A stretch of 60,737 bases of DNA, taken from contig JAAYVL010000134.1 of the NCBI GenBank assembly GCA_012517205.1, positions 1-60,737 on the forward strand, in the 5' to 3' direction. The position numbers and the translations under genes are program-made. Every line of letters begins with the position of its first letter. The first letter of the stretch is position 1. The notes beneath the pieces were generated by a model. The model did not search any database, was not told where the DNA came from, and saw only the letters and a program-made list of their open reading frames with translations. Below, one piece after another: positions 1 to 9,126 of this stretch. Source of the stretch: Verrucomicrobiota bacterium. GTDB lineage: Bacteria > Verrucomicrobiota > Verrucomicrobiia > Limisphaerales > UBA8199.

Positions 1-420
1 AGCCAGAACGGGCAAAGCGACATCACAGACCTCTATACAGCCCGGTTTGGGCGACCCGCTCCGGGGCAGAAGGTATTTATCGCCGTGGTTCAGACCCGGA
101 ATGGCTGGAAAGGCCAAAGCCGGGTTCACAACGCCATCGTCCCGCCGCCGCCGAGGTTGAAATCTCAGCAAGCAGCTGAAACGGCAAGGGTTAAGAAGTC
201 AAAGCCCGCCACCGTTCCGTCATCCACCGCCGCCCACAAGACCGTTCCTTCTCCGTCCTTTCCAACCATGTACAAGGGGAGTACATCGGAAGCCCGGCAG
301 GAGCACACGGAAAATAAGCATGAGACCCCTTTGAGCCTCCTTTGTACCCCCGTTGTACACAGCCTAATGGGAGCGTTAGGCTGGCTGGGGCGGGTGGGGC
401 GGGTTTGGGCGCGGGCCTGA
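1..420 (+). CDS. C-terminal part of an unidentified protein, cut by the left edge
   Basis: Frame 1 is open from the first base to a TGA at 418-420, so the 5' end lies outside the window. The first 48 or so residues read like the end of a globular protein (DITDLYTARFGRP, then VFIAVVQTRNGWKG, ending AIVP), a style I associate with C-termini of structural proteins in Verrucomicrobiota and Planctomycetota, from memory only. After AIVP the sequence turns into a low-complexity Pro/Ala/Lys tail and runs through the decayed palindromic repeat at 268-360. The real stop may therefore have been lost and the tail may be read-through. No function assigned. Confidence 0.45.
   Translation, partial: SQNGQSDITDLYTARFGRPAPGQKVFIAVVQTRNGWKGQSRVHNAIVPPPPRLKSQQAAETARVKKSKPATVPSSTAAHKTVPSPSFPTMYKGSTSEARQEHTENKHETPLSLLCTPVVHSLMGALGWLGRVGRVWARA
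268..360. repeat. Decayed copy of the 99-bp palindromic repeat
   Basis: The left arm begins ATGTACAAGGGGAGTACAT at 268 and the right arm ends TTTGTACCCCCGTTGTACAC at 360. The arms are imperfectly complementary and match the TGTACAAGGGG arm unit of the intact copies near 18.9, 41.9 and 59.4 kb. Overall length, 93 bp, is close to 99 bp, but the conserved GGATTTTAGCT loop is gone. It overlaps the tail of the cut-off ORF. Homology is plausible rather than proven. Confidence 0.4.
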
Positions 421-876
421 GCCGGAAAGGAGGGATGGACGACTTGCGGATGATGTAAAACGAGGTTCCAAGGCGGGAGGGAGTGGACGCGAACGTTCGG
501 CATGTCCGGGACGGGCGGCGTGGTGTTGTCGCGCGCCGTGGTTTTTGGGCGGGATGGGGCCACGGCTGGCGAGGTCATTTCCCCTCCCGGGTGGAGGTTG
601 CCGCAAAGCGGCTGCTTGCGTTGTCCTCATCGCGAGCGGCGTATTCGCCCGGTTGGAATGAGTTTGGTTGGAGATTTATTCCCAGGTTTTCCCTTGCCGT
701 TGGTTATCGCAAGCGCAGGCCAGGGGCAGCGCAGGACGGAGCGAGCCGCAAGCACGTCTCCGCCGGGTTTCCGGTTCGACGATCAAAGGATGGTAAATGC
801 GTCCGGGCCCGCTAGCCGCAGAGGGACAGAGACGGAATAAGCAAGCGGGGCGCGAACGGCGTACGCTTGGATGGGC
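421..876. other. Gene-poor spacer, nothing assigned
   Basis: This 456-bp stretch lies between the left-edge ORF and the 3' end of the AraC-type regulator. Open frames here are short, overlap one another and have no recognisable domains. I see no tRNA, convincing terminator or promoter. Confidence 0.5.
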
Positions 877-1761
877 TCAGCCTTTTCCCAGCAACTGGGC
901 GCGGTATTCCGTCGGCGATTGCCCCAGGATTTTCTTGAAGACGCGGTTGAAGTGGGTCAGGGACTGGAAGCCGACTTCGAAGGCGATTTCGCTTACGCGC
1001 AAATTGGGGTTGAGCAGCAGATTCTTTGACTTCTCGATGCGCACCCGGGACAGGTAGTCGGTGAAGTTCAGGCCGGTGGCTTTTTTGAATATTTTGCAGA
1101 AGTAGAAAGTGCTGGTGTTGACCGCTTTGGCCACATGCCCGAGGCGAAGGTTTTCGGTTTGATGTTCCTGGATGTATTTTTTGGCCCGCGAGATGACAAG
1201 CGGCTCGGCGTTGCTCTGCTGCAGCACGACCTGATTGCTGAGCAGCGAAAGGTGCTGCGCGAAGATGGTCAGCAGTTTTACCACCGCGTCGTGTTGTTTG
1301 CCGGGAACCACGCGGGTTGAAAAATATGCCTGCTCGATTTTCCGGGGCGAGGCCCGCACCCCCCAGGCCGCCAGCAGCCGCTGGATGCGTTGAAACTGGG
1401 CGCGGCCGGGCGGTTTGCGGAACACCTGGCCGGTTTGCAGAAAGCCGATCAGCCGATCGCCGAGCCGCACCGGGACGGCGGTCTCGCTCAGGCCGGCGGG
1501 GCAGGTGAGCGTATGCGCCTGCTGGGCCGCGGCGGCGGACAGTTGTTCCTGCACCGACAAGCAAGACGCGCAGGCGCGGCTGGTCTCCAGCACCACGGCG
1601 CAAAAGGGGCTTTCGTTGCGCTGCCCATGATGGGGGAGCTGCCAGGACTCCACCGCCCGCAGCGCCACCGGCAGCCCGGTCGCCTCGGTGAAGGCGCGCG
1701 CATAATCCTGAAACACCACGGAATTGTTCAGCGCCTCGACCAGGCTGCGGTCGTCGTTCAT
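877..1761 (-). CDS. AraC-family regulator with N-terminal PocR sensory domain
   Basis: A 294-residue one-component regulator. Residues about 5-160 match a PocR-type ligand-binding domain (ESPFCAVVLETSRACASCL, then TAVPVRLGDRLIGFLQTGQVF), including the closely spaced Cys residues typical of that family. Residues about 195-290 form the double helix-turn-helix AraC DNA-binding domain (FYFCKIFKKATG and VSEIAFEVGFQSLTHFNRVFKK). I start at the ATG at 1761, giving MNDDRS; an in-frame upstream start at 1899 would only add a low-complexity Arg/Pro leader. It is divergent from the EamA/GH43/GH106 genes, so it probably controls them, perhaps in response to a small sugar-derived metabolite. PocR domains are known to sense small organic ligands; the ligand here is unknown. 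Confidence 0.88.
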   Translation of the reverse strand: MNDDRSLVEALNNSVVFQDYARAFTEATGLPVALRAVESWQLPHHGQRNESPFCAVVLETSRACASCLSVQEQLSAAAAQQAHTLTCPAGLSETAVPVRLGDRLIGFLQTGQVFRKPPGRAQFQRIQRLLAAWGVRASPRKIEQAYFSTRVVPGKQHDAVVKLLTIFAQHLSLLSNQVVLQQSNAEPLVISRAKKYIQEHQTENLRLGHVAKAVNTSTFYFCKIFKKATGLNFTDYLSRVRIEKSKNLLLNPNLRVSEIAFEVGFQSLTHFNRVFKKILGQSPTEYRAQLLGKG

Positions 1762-2004
1762 CTCGCTGCTTCCGCGCGCAAGAGCCGGGGACTCCGGGGC
1801 CGGAGTTTTCCGGGGGGCTTGCGGACGGGTTTGGCCGGGCGCGCGCAGAGCCGTTCCCCCGCTGTCTTCCGGGCCTGGCTGGCCAAATGTTGTTCGCATG
1901 GCAACAAATTAAGGCAACCGAAGGGCCGAGTCAATCCCCGCGGTCCGTGAAACAGCTTGCCAGACGGCGTTCAAACCGGTTCAGTCCCTGTCTTTTGAAC
2001 AGGC

Positions 2005-2877
2005 ATGAAAGCGCGGCATTTGGTTTTTCTGGTGCTGATGAACTGCTGCTGGGCCGGAGTTTACTCGGCCTATAAAGTCATTGGCCAGAGCCTGCCGGGA
2101 GGCAGCATTATCACGCTGCGCTTCGCGCTGGCCGCCGGGTGCATGCTCCTGATCTGGCCGTGGCTGCAAGGGCCGGCCCCGCGCGGGCGCGATCTTTTCT
2201 ACGCCTCGCTCATGGGGGTGCTGGACTTTGTGATCGCCCAGCGCCTCCAGATTTATGCCAACGCCATCGGTTCTGCCGGCAATTCCTGCGTGCTCATGGC
2301 GGCCCAGCCGCTGTTTACGTCCGTTGCGGCGGCGCTTTTTTTGCGGGAGCACATTGGCCCGCGGCGCCTGGGCGGTTTTGGGCTAAGCATCCTGGGCGTC
2401 ATAATTCTCAATCGCGTCTGGCGCAGCGACTTTCAATGGGCCGGGCTGCTCCCGAGCTTGATTTTCATCTCCACGTTCTTTTGTGAGACGGCCTACTCGA
2501 TCCTCGGCAAGCCCATAGTCACCCGCGCCAGCGGGGCCAAGACCGTCGCGGTGTCCTTGCTGGCCGCCACGGCCACCAATCTGCTCATTGACGGTCCCCG
2601 GACCTTGAGCGCCGCGAAGTCACTGCCGCCCCATGTATGGTGGTTATTGCTGGGGCTGGCCATTATTTGCACCGTCGTTGGCTATACGCTCTGGCTGGTG
2701 GTCATCCGCCAATGCCCGGTCAATGTCGCGGTTCTCACCGTTTTCGTTCAACCCATCTGTGGCGTAGCCCTGGCCGCGTGGTGGCTGGGCGAGCCGGCTC
2801 ACTGGGGCCATATCCTTGGCAGCCTTACGATTCTGGCGGGACTGATTCTGGGGCTATCCCGGCAAATTCACCGCTGA
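2005..2877 (+). CDS. EamA/DMT-family transporter
   Basis: A 290-residue inner-membrane protein with about ten hydrophobic helices arranged as two EamA-like five-helix halves (first half begins LVFLVLMNCCWAGVYSAYK; second contains TVVGYTLWLVVIRQCPVNVAVLTVFVQPICGVALAAWW). This is the drug/metabolite transporter superfamily, whose members usually export metabolites or amino acids. Length is typical. It starts 243 bp from the divergent AraC-type gene and is followed after about 200 bp by the GH43 lipoprotein, so it may belong to the same sugar-responsive group. Substrate cannot be predicted. Confidence 0.88.
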   Translation: MKARHLVFLVLMNCCWAGVYSAYKVIGQSLPGGSIITLRFALAAGCMLLIWPWLQGPAPRGRDLFYASLMGVLDFVIAQRLQIYANAIGSAGNSCVLMAAQPLFTSVAAALFLREHIGPRRLGGFGLSILGVIILNRVWRSDFQWAGLLPSLIFISTFFCETAYSILGKPIVTRASGAKTVAVSLLAATATNLLIDGPRTLSAAKSLPPHVWWLLLGLAIICTVVGYTLWLVVIRQCPVNVAVLTVFVQPICGVALAAWWLGEPAHWGHILGSLTILAGLILGLSRQIHR

Positions 2878-3078
2878 ACCCCGCGCAACCGCCGCGGTTT
2901 CGCAGTGTCCGCATGATTGACAGGGCGGAAGAAATCCGGCAGGCTTTCGCCCTGGTCATTAGCCGTTAAAGATATGACAACCCTGGAATCAACCGCCCGC
3001 CGGAGCGACCCCCCCCGGGTTGAAGGACTCGGGGCAGAGCAACGCCCGGCAAAAGGCGCTTCCCTCCGCCCCATCGGG

Positions 3079-4137
3079 ATGGTCCGGGGAGCGGTTTGTT
3101 TCCTCATGATTTTTGGGGCGGGGTGTTTCGGCCCGCCCGCACTGTCTCACGGCGCCACGGGCGATTCCGGCGCTTATACGAACCCGGTGTATGCGGCGTC
3201 CATGCCCGACCCTTCCGTCATCCGGCACGAGGGGGTTTATTATGCGTTCGGCACGACGGGCAACAGCCGCACGCCGGACGGCCGCATTTTCACCGTCCTC
3301 CGGTCGCGGAACCTGGTGGAATGGGAGGCGTTGGGGGGGGCGTTGAAGCCGCCGTCGCCGAATCGCCAGGTTCAATACTGGGCGCCCGAGGTGGTTTTTC
3401 ACCGGGATACTTTTTATCTCTATTACTCGATGGGCGGGCTTGAGCCCGAGAAGTTCGAGCTGCGGGTGGCCACCAGTTCCCGGCCGCAAGGCCCTTACGA
3501 GGACGCGGGCCGCCGCCTGCTGGATTGCGAGACCAACCGCTTCACCATTGATGCCTTTCCTTTTCGTGATGACGACGGGCAATGGTATCTTTTTTATGCG
3601 CGGAACTTCACGAATTCGGCGCCCGGCCAGCATCCCGGCACCGCGCTGGTGGTGGATCGGCTGCTGGATATGACGCGCCTGGCGGGCGACTGCCGCGTGG
3701 TGGTGCGCGCCCGCTATGATTGGACGCTTTTCGAGGCCCACCGCCGCATGGATGTTTATGGCGCGACGTTCGACTGGCATACGATTGAGGGGCCGTGCGT
3801 GGTGAAGCACGCGGGCCGCTACTACTGTTTTTACAGCGGCGCGAACTACCAAACGGACCGGTATGGGGTGGATTACGTGGTGGCCGACCATCCCCTCGGG
3901 CCGTACACCGGCCAGGGCGATCGGGCCCGCGTGTTGCGCAGTGTGCCGGGCCACGTCCGGGGGCCGGGCCACCATTCCATTGTGCCGGGGCCGCACGGCC
4001 AATCCCAGTACCTGGTCTATCACGCCTGGGATCCGGCCATGCGCGTGCGCTGGATGTGCCTGGATCAACTGCTCTGGACGCCCGAGGGGCCGCGCGGCGC
4101 GGGGCCGAGCTGGACGCCACAACCGGCCCCCCGATGA
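3079..4137 (+). CDS. Glycoside hydrolase family 43 lipoprotein
   Basis: A 352-residue five-bladed propeller glycosidase. The start at 3079 gives a lipoprotein signal (MVRGAVCFLMIFGAGC, lipid-modified Cys16); an in-frame ATG at 2974 would add 35 residues before the signal, which is less likely. The three GH43 catalytic acids are visible: Asp44 in PDPSV (base), Asp158 in TIDAFPF (pKa modulator) and Glu237 in HTIEGP (acid). GH43 enzymes remove arabinose, xylose or related units from plant glycans; the exact specificity cannot be read here. The stop overlaps the next gene's start (ATGA at 4134-4137), showing translational coupling to the GH106 gene. Confidence 0.9.
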   Translation: MVRGAVCFLMIFGAGCFGPPALSHGATGDSGAYTNPVYAASMPDPSVIRHEGVYYAFGTTGNSRTPDGRIFTVLRSRNLVEWEALGGALKPPSPNRQVQYWAPEVVFHRDTFYLYYSMGGLEPEKFELRVATSSRPQGPYEDAGRRLLDCETNRFTIDAFPFRDDDGQWYLFYARNFTNSAPGQHPGTALVVDRLLDMTRLAGDCRVVVRARYDWTLFEAHRRMDVYGATFDWHTIEGPCVVKHAGRYYCFYSGANYQTDRYGVDYVVADHPLGPYTGQGDRARVLRSVPGHVRGPGHHSIVPGPHGQSQYLVYHAWDPAMRVRWMCLDQLLWTPEGPRGAGPSWTPQPAPR

Positions 4138-7100
4138 GGACTGCCATGCAACGAAAACGGATGCGGTATTTATGGGTAGCCGGGCTGCTGCTGGGCTTGG
4201 GAACTCACGCCCCGGCCGAGGCCCCGGACGACGCGCTTGCGCGCGGCTTTGCGGATCCGCCGACCCGCGCCCGCCTGCGCGCGTATTGGTGGTGGCTCAA
4301 TGGCAACGTGACCAAGGCGGCCATCACCCGCGACCTGGAGGAAATGAAGGCCCAGGGTTTCGGCGGCGCGCTGATTTGCGATGCCGGCGGCGCGCAGCAG
4401 GACGGCAATGATCCCGTGCCGCACGGTCCCACGTTCTTTACGCCCGCGTGGCGCGAGCTTTACAAGCATACGCTGCGGGAAGCCGACCGGCTGGGGCTGG
4501 AGATGAGCCTGAATATCCAGAGCGGCTGGAACCTGGGCGGGCCAATGGTCCGGGCGGAAGACGCCGCCAAGAAGCTGACCTGGAGCGAAGCCCGGCTCAC
4601 GGGGCCGGCCCAGTACGCCCAGGCCCTGCCGGCCCCGAAAGCGCGGGACCATTTCTACCGGGACATTGCCGTGGTGGCCTACCGCCTTCCGCCGCAAGAC
4701 GGGCCGGCCAGCGAGGGGCAGGGGACGGCCCGCCCGCCCGCCCGCCGCCCGCTTCAAAACTGGGAGCAGAAGGCGCTGCACCGTCCGCTGCATTTTTCCG
4801 CGCCGGATACGGCGCCGTTGTTCGCGGAGGAAAAAGACGTGCCGGGCGAGGAGGACGCGCAGGCCCGGCAGGTGCTCGATCTGACCCGGAATCTCTCGCC
4901 GGAAGGCGTGCTGCGCTGGGAGGCGCCGGCCGGCCACTGGCAGGTGCTGCGGCTGGGCTGCACCATTGGCGACCACTCGCGCGTCTCGACCTGCAGCGAT
5001 GGCTGGGAGGGCTATGCCGTGGATGTGCTGGATGCGGGCGCCTTCAACCGCTATTGGGACGCGGTCGTCGAGCCGCTGATCGCCGACGCGGGCCCCCTGG
5101 CCGGGCGGGTGCTCAAATACCTGCATACGGACAGTTGGGAAGTCGAGCCGCTGAACTGGGGCCCCACGCTGCTGGCGGAGTTTCGGAAGCGCCGGGGCTA
5201 CGATCCGCTGCCTTACCTGCCCGTGCTGATGGGGCGGATCATAGATTCGCGCGCGGCCAGCAATCGCTTCCTTTACGATTTCCGCAAGACCGTGGGCGAA
5301 CTGGCCATTGATAATCATTACCGCATCTTTCGCGCCCGCGCGCACCGGCACGGCCTGCTAATCCATCCCGAGTCCGGCGGCCCGCACGCGGTGCCCATAG
5401 ACGCCCAGCGATGCCTGGGCATGAACGACGCGCCGATGTCCGAGTTCTGGGCCTGGTCGTGGCGGCACCGGGTGGGGGACCACAATCGCTTTTTCGTGAA
5501 GCAGCCGGCCTCGGCGGCGCATACGCATGGCCATCGCCTCGTGCTGGCCGAGGGCTTCACCACCATTGGCCCCCATTGGCAGGAGACGCTCTGGGACAAC
5601 CTGAAGCCATCCTTCGACCGCGCGCTTTGCGAAGGGCTGAACCTGCTGGTATGGCACGCGTTTGTCTGTTCGCCGGCGGAAATGGGGCTGCCCGGGCAGC
5701 AGTATTTTGCGGGCGCGCACTTTAATCCGAACACCACGTGGTGGACGAAGTCCGGCCCTTTTCTGGCGTATCTGAATCGCTGCCAGTTTCTGCTCCAGCA
5801 GGGCCGGTTCGTGGCGGATGCCTGTTATTATTACGGCGATCACGTGCCGAACTTCACGCAGCTCAAGCGCACGGATCCCGCGCGCGTGCTGCCCGGCTAC
5901 GATTATGATGTCGTGACGGAGGAGGTCATTCTCCAGCGCATGACGGTGCGCGAGGGGCGCCTCGTTTTGCCCGACGGCATGAGCTACCGGGTGCTGGTGT
6001 TGCCGGAGCGGCCCGGCCTTTCGCTGGCCGTGCTGCGGAAACTGCGGGAGCTGGTCCAGGCCGGAGCGACGGTCATCGGCCCCAAGCCTTCCCAGACTTA
6101 CTCGCTGAGCGGGTTCCCGAAAAGCGATGCGGCCGTCCGGAAGATAGCCGATGAGTTGTGGGCGGACGAAGCGCAGGGGCGGCGCGGCCAGCGTTTGCGC
6201 GGGCGCGTGATTTCCGGCCAGACGGCCCGCGCCGTGCTGGCGGCGGATGGCATCCCGCCGGACTTCGAGTGCCGCCTCCAGGCGCCGCCGCCGCCCGCCG
6301 CAATCCCGAACGCCAACCTGGGAGCGGCCGGGCTGGCCGATGCGTGGGGCGATCCCCGGACGGCGGCAGCCGGGAGCGGCTCCGGTTCCTTGCCGCCGCT
6401 GGATTATATCCATCGCTCGACCGGAGAGGCGGAGATCTATTTCGTGGCCAGCCGGTCGAATGCCTGGCTGAGGGCGGATTGCTCTTTCCGCGTCGTGGGC
6501 AAGGCGCCGGAAATCTGGGACCCGATCCATGGGACGACGCGTCCGGCCGCCGCCTGGTCATCTCAGGGAAGCCAAACCACCCTGCCGCTTGAGTTTGCGC
6601 CGTATGGTTCGATGTTTATCGTGTTTCGCCAGCCCCGGGGCGGGGGCAATTTGCCGGCCCCGCGCCGGAATTTTCCGGCCTGCGGCGTGGCGCATGAGTT
6701 GGACGGTCCCTGGACGGTCAAGTTTGATCCCCAGTGGGGCGGCCCGTCTTCGGTCGAGTTCGAGCGCCTGGTCAGTTGGCCGCAGCGGCCGGAGGAGGGC
6801 ATCAAGTATTACTCGGGCACCGCCACTTACTTCAAGACGTTCGATCTGCCGGAATCATTGCGCCGTCCGGGCCTGCGCCTGGCGCTGGATTTGGGGCAGG
6901 TCGCCAACCTGGCCGAAGTGCGCCTGAATGGGAAGAACCTGGGGATTGTGTGGGCGATGCCTTTCCGGCTGGAAGTGACGGACGCGCTCAAACCGGAGGG
7001 AAACCAGCTGGAGGTGGAGGTCGTCAACTTCTGGCCCAACCGCATCATCGGGGATCAGTTTCTGGCCCCGGAGAAGCGGTTCACGCGCACCAACATCCGG

Positions 7101-7175
7101 AAACTTACCAAAGACACCCCGCTGCTGGAGTCAGGGCTGCTCGGGCCGGTGCGCATTCTGGTGCAAGAGCACTGA
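4134..7175 (+). CDS. GH106-type alpha-L-rhamnosidase, secreted
   Basis: A 1013-residue protein, the usual size for GH106. The ATGA overlap with GH43 favours the start at 4134 (MRTAMQRKRMRYLW); 4146 is possible. A signal peptide precedes the N-terminal block YWWWLNGNVTKAAITRDLEE, which with FGGALICD and SLNIQSGWNLGGP is characteristic of the Glyco_hydro_106 catalytic barrel. The last 150 or so residues (DGPWTVKFDPQWGG, then LDLGQVANLAEVRLNGKNLG) form a GH2-like sugar-binding beta-sandwich, also usual in the family. It probably removes terminal rhamnose from pectin-type side chains together with the coupled GH43 enzyme. A long open frame upstream to 3795 overlaps GH43 and is not taken as coding. 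Confidence 0.87.
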   Translation: MRTAMQRKRMRYLWVAGLLLGLGTHAPAEAPDDALARGFADPPTRARLRAYWWWLNGNVTKAAITRDLEEMKAQGFGGALICDAGGAQQDGNDPVPHGPTFFTPAWRELYKHTLREADRLGLEMSLNIQSGWNLGGPMVRAEDAAKKLTWSEARLTGPAQYAQALPAPKARDHFYRDIAVVAYRLPPQDGPASEGQGTARPPARRPLQNWEQKALHRPLHFSAPDTAPLFAEEKDVPGEEDAQARQVLDLTRNLSPEGVLRWEAPAGHWQVLRLGCTIGDHSRVSTCSDGWEGYAVDVLDAGAFNRYWDAVVEPLIADAGPLAGRVLKYLHTDSWEVEPLNWGPTLLAEFRKRRGYDPLPYLPVLMGRIIDSRAASNRFLYDFRKTVGELAIDNHYRIFRARAHRHGLLIHPESGGPHAVPIDAQRCLGMNDAPMSEFWAWSWRHRVGDHNRFFVKQPASAAHTHGHRLVLAEGFTTIGPHWQETLWDNLKPSFDRALCEGLNLLVWHAFVCSPAEMGLPGQQYFAGAHFNPNTTWWTKSGPFLAYLNRCQFLLQQGRFVADACYYYGDHVPNFTQLKRTDPARVLPGYDYDVVTEEVILQRMTVREGRLVLPDGMSYRVLVLPERPGLSLAVLRKLRELVQAGATVIGPKPSQTYSLSGFPKSDAAVRKIADELWADEAQGRRGQRLRGRVISGQTARAVLAADGIPPDFECRLQAPPPPAAIPNANLGAAGLADAWGDPRTAAAGSGSGSLPPLDYIHRSTGEAEIYFVASRSNAWLRADCSFRVVGKAPEIWDPIHGTTRPAAAWSSQGSQTTLPLEFAPYGSMFIVFRQPRGGGNLPAPRRNFPACGVAHELDGPWTVKFDPQWGGPSSVEFERLVSWPQRPEEGIKYYSGTATYFKTFDLPESLRRPGLRLALDLGQVANLAEVRLNGKNLGIVWAMPFRLEVTDALKPEGNQLEVEVVNFWPNRIIGDQFLAPEKRFTRTNIRKLTKDTPLLESGLLGPVRILVQEH

Positions 7176-7263
7176 TGCCGGCGCGCCGGATGGGCTTCGG
7201 GCGGGAGCGGCCCCAGGGTTGCGCCGCCACCCCCGCCGCCCGCAGAAAACACCCGCCGCCAGG

Positions 7264-8301
7264 TTAAGAGGCGGCGGCAAGCAATTGATTCAGCCGGGCC
7301 AGGACGGCAAAGGCATCGGCCACATACAATACGTCCGCCTTGCCGCGGGCCCAGCCACAGTTGGGGTCCAGGCTGATGGCGCGGCGCTCATTGATGAAGC
7401 GCCAGCCGACGGTATGCGGCTCCTCCCCGTGGCAGCAAGTTGCCAGGCCCTTGGGGTGGCGGGGCGTGGAGCCTGTCTGGCCGATCTGGTTCAGGTGCGT
7501 CAGGAAGGAGAGCACCGCCTGGCCTTCCCCGCCCAGGTCCACCAGCGATTTGCTGCTGCCGAGGGACGCGCGCGCCAGTTTAAGGCAGCCGAGGATCAAT
7601 TCTTCCGCCTCTTTTACGTGGGTTTGGCCGTCGGCCTGCTTTTTGGTCCAGCCGGCGCCAGCGACCAAAAGCAGATCGGCATCGGGCCGGATGGTTTGGG
7701 CATCGGCGGCGAGCTCGCGAACACCGACCACGGTAGTGCGCTGGCAGGCCTCGGACAGGGTTACGGGGAGGATCCGGACGCTGGCGGTTGCCGCGGCTCC
7801 TTGCCAGGCGGATTGGCTGCCGGGATCCAGCAGGATAAACCACGGACGGTGCGTGCGCTGCAGGGACGCTTCCATCCGCTGCCGATAATACCAGCGATTG
7901 ATAGTGATCGCGCCCGAGGCGGCGGAAAGGCCGGTGACGTGCGTGTCCGCGCGTCCGCCCAACCGCTGCGCGACGCCGGGCAGAACCCGGTTCCAGCGGG
8001 CGGTAGCCGGGGCGATAATGAGAGTGGCCTGGGCGGCTTTGACGAGAGCTTCGGCCGCCGCCGCATCGCTCGCATAACGGGGCGAGGCAAAATCAGCGCC
8101 GGCGACGCCCAGGAAAGCGTCCGCGCCGCAAGCGCCAATCTGATCAGCGCCGGATTGCACGGTTTGCCCCACGAGCCCCACGGCCAGCTTGGCCTCCGGC
8201 AACCCAGCCCTCAAGGCTTTGGCCGCACCCAGGGCTTCGAACGCCGGCTTTGCCAGCGAGCCGTCGGCTTCGGTGTTGATTAGCAGCAGAATCGTTTCCA
8301 T
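7264..8301 (-). CDS. etfA: Electron transfer flavoprotein alpha subunit, divergent
   Basis: 345 residues. The N-terminal alpha/beta domain (METILLLINTEADG, then DQIGACGADAFLGV) and the C-terminal FAD domain (LVDLGGEGQAVLSF, HLNQIGQTG, KADVLYVADAFAVLARLN) identify ETF alpha. The FAD loop after QIGQTG departs from the family pattern: in place of an LYIAVGISGAIQH-like stretch it reads ATCCHGEEPHTVGW. The stop of the beta gene at 8317 is 15 bp upstream of this start, so the two form an operon. ETFs accept electrons from dehydrogenases and pass them to a quinone oxidoreductase or a bifurcating partner; no such partner lies in the window. Confidence 0.85.
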   Translation of the reverse strand: METILLLINTEADGSLAKPAFEALGAAKALRAGLPEAKLAVGLVGQTVQSGADQIGACGADAFLGVAGADFASPRYASDAAAAEALVKAAQATLIIAPATARWNRVLPGVAQRLGGRADTHVTGLSAASGAITINRWYYRQRMEASLQRTHRPWFILLDPGSQSAWQGAAATASVRILPVTLSEACQRTTVVGVRELAADAQTIRPDADLLLVAGAGWTKKQADGQTHVKEAEELILGCLKLARASLGSSKSLVDLGGEGQAVLSFLTHLNQIGQTGSTPRHPKGLATCCHGEEPHTVGWRFINERRAISLDPNCGWARGKADVLYVADAFAVLARLNQLLAAAS

Positions 8302-8316
8302 GAGAGAACCAGGGGG

Positions 8317-9126
8317 TTAGCGTTTTATCCACTCGAAGATTTCCCGCGCAATTTCGTCCGGAGACTTGTCTTTCACAATCCGGGTTTCACGCAACTGCTT
8401 CGGCAGCGCAACGCTGGCGAAGGATACGCCCGCGGCGGCCAGTTTAACCGGTTTGGCTTTTTGCAACGCGGGCATCACCGTGCGCATATTGGCCATGCCC
8501 ACTTGCGGGTTGTTCCGGGGTTCGGGCAAATTGCCCGTGGCCCAGCCGAGCAAGGCCGGAGGGCCGGCGCAGCGGGAGACCTGCTGTTTGCCGCCCTCCA
8601 CCCGCTCGAGGATTTCCAACGCGCCGCCGGGCAGCACTTTCAATTCGTCCACGCCCTGGAATTGGTCGAGGATGCCCAATCGCTCGGCCACCATTTGCAT
8701 CGTCACCCCCGCCCCGCGCGAAGCGGATTCCCAGCCGCCAAACAAGAGCAATTTCGACCGGTCAAGCCCCGGGATGGCGGCAATCGCCTCCGCCAGGACA
8801 GTGGCAACTTCCGCCGCTTCGGCAAAGCCGCTCGCCGGGCCGTCCAGGGCGATCAGCTCGAAAGGCACCTTTTGGGCGACCGTCATCATGACCTGCTGCA
8901 ATTTGGCTTTGGGGCCCAGGCTCACCAGCCAGACTTTGCTGCCGGGTGTATTTTTGGCCAGATGCGCCGCTTCATACAGCGCATGGCTTGCCCAGGGATC
9001 CAAGACGGCGGGGAGCATCATTTCATTGCGCAGGGATGGGCCGTCGGGGCCGCTGACCGGTTCCAGCGTCTGGAGCGGGTCCGGCACTATACTGCCGCAA
9101 ACAACAATCTGATATTCATTGCTCAT
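8317..9126 (-). CDS. etfB: Electron transfer flavoprotein beta subunit
   Basis: 269 residues. The adenine-nucleotide-binding alpha/beta fold of ETF beta is visible: YQIVVCGSIVPDPLQT at the start, LDPWASHALYEAAHL, a core DRSKLLLFGGWESASRGAGVT, and a C-terminal stretch MANMRTVMPALQKAKPVKL comparable to the family's IMKAKKKP motif. It is the first gene of the ETF operon. The 654-bp gap upstream, shared with the divergent M28 peptidase, should hold its promoter. The region after LPEPRNNP is longer and less canonical than in mitochondrial or E. coli relatives, matching the divergent alpha subunit. Confidence 0.85.
   Translation of the reverse strand: MSNEYQIVVCGSIVPDPLQTLEPVSGPDGPSLRNEMMLPAVLDPWASHALYEAAHLAKNTPGSKVWLVSLGPKAKLQQVMMTVAQKVPFELIALDGPASGFAEAAEVATVLAEAIAAIPGLDRSKLLLFGGWESASRGAGVTMQMVAERLGILDQFQGVDELKVLPGGALEILERVEGGKQQVSRCAGPPALLGWATGNLPEPRNNPQVGMANMRTVMPALQKAKPVKLAAAGVSFASVALPKQLRETRIVKDKSPDEIAREIFEWIKR

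Noticed and set aside
3795-4133. Upstream extension of the GH106 gene
   Set aside because: It overlaps the GH43 gene in another frame; the ATGA overlap start is better supported.
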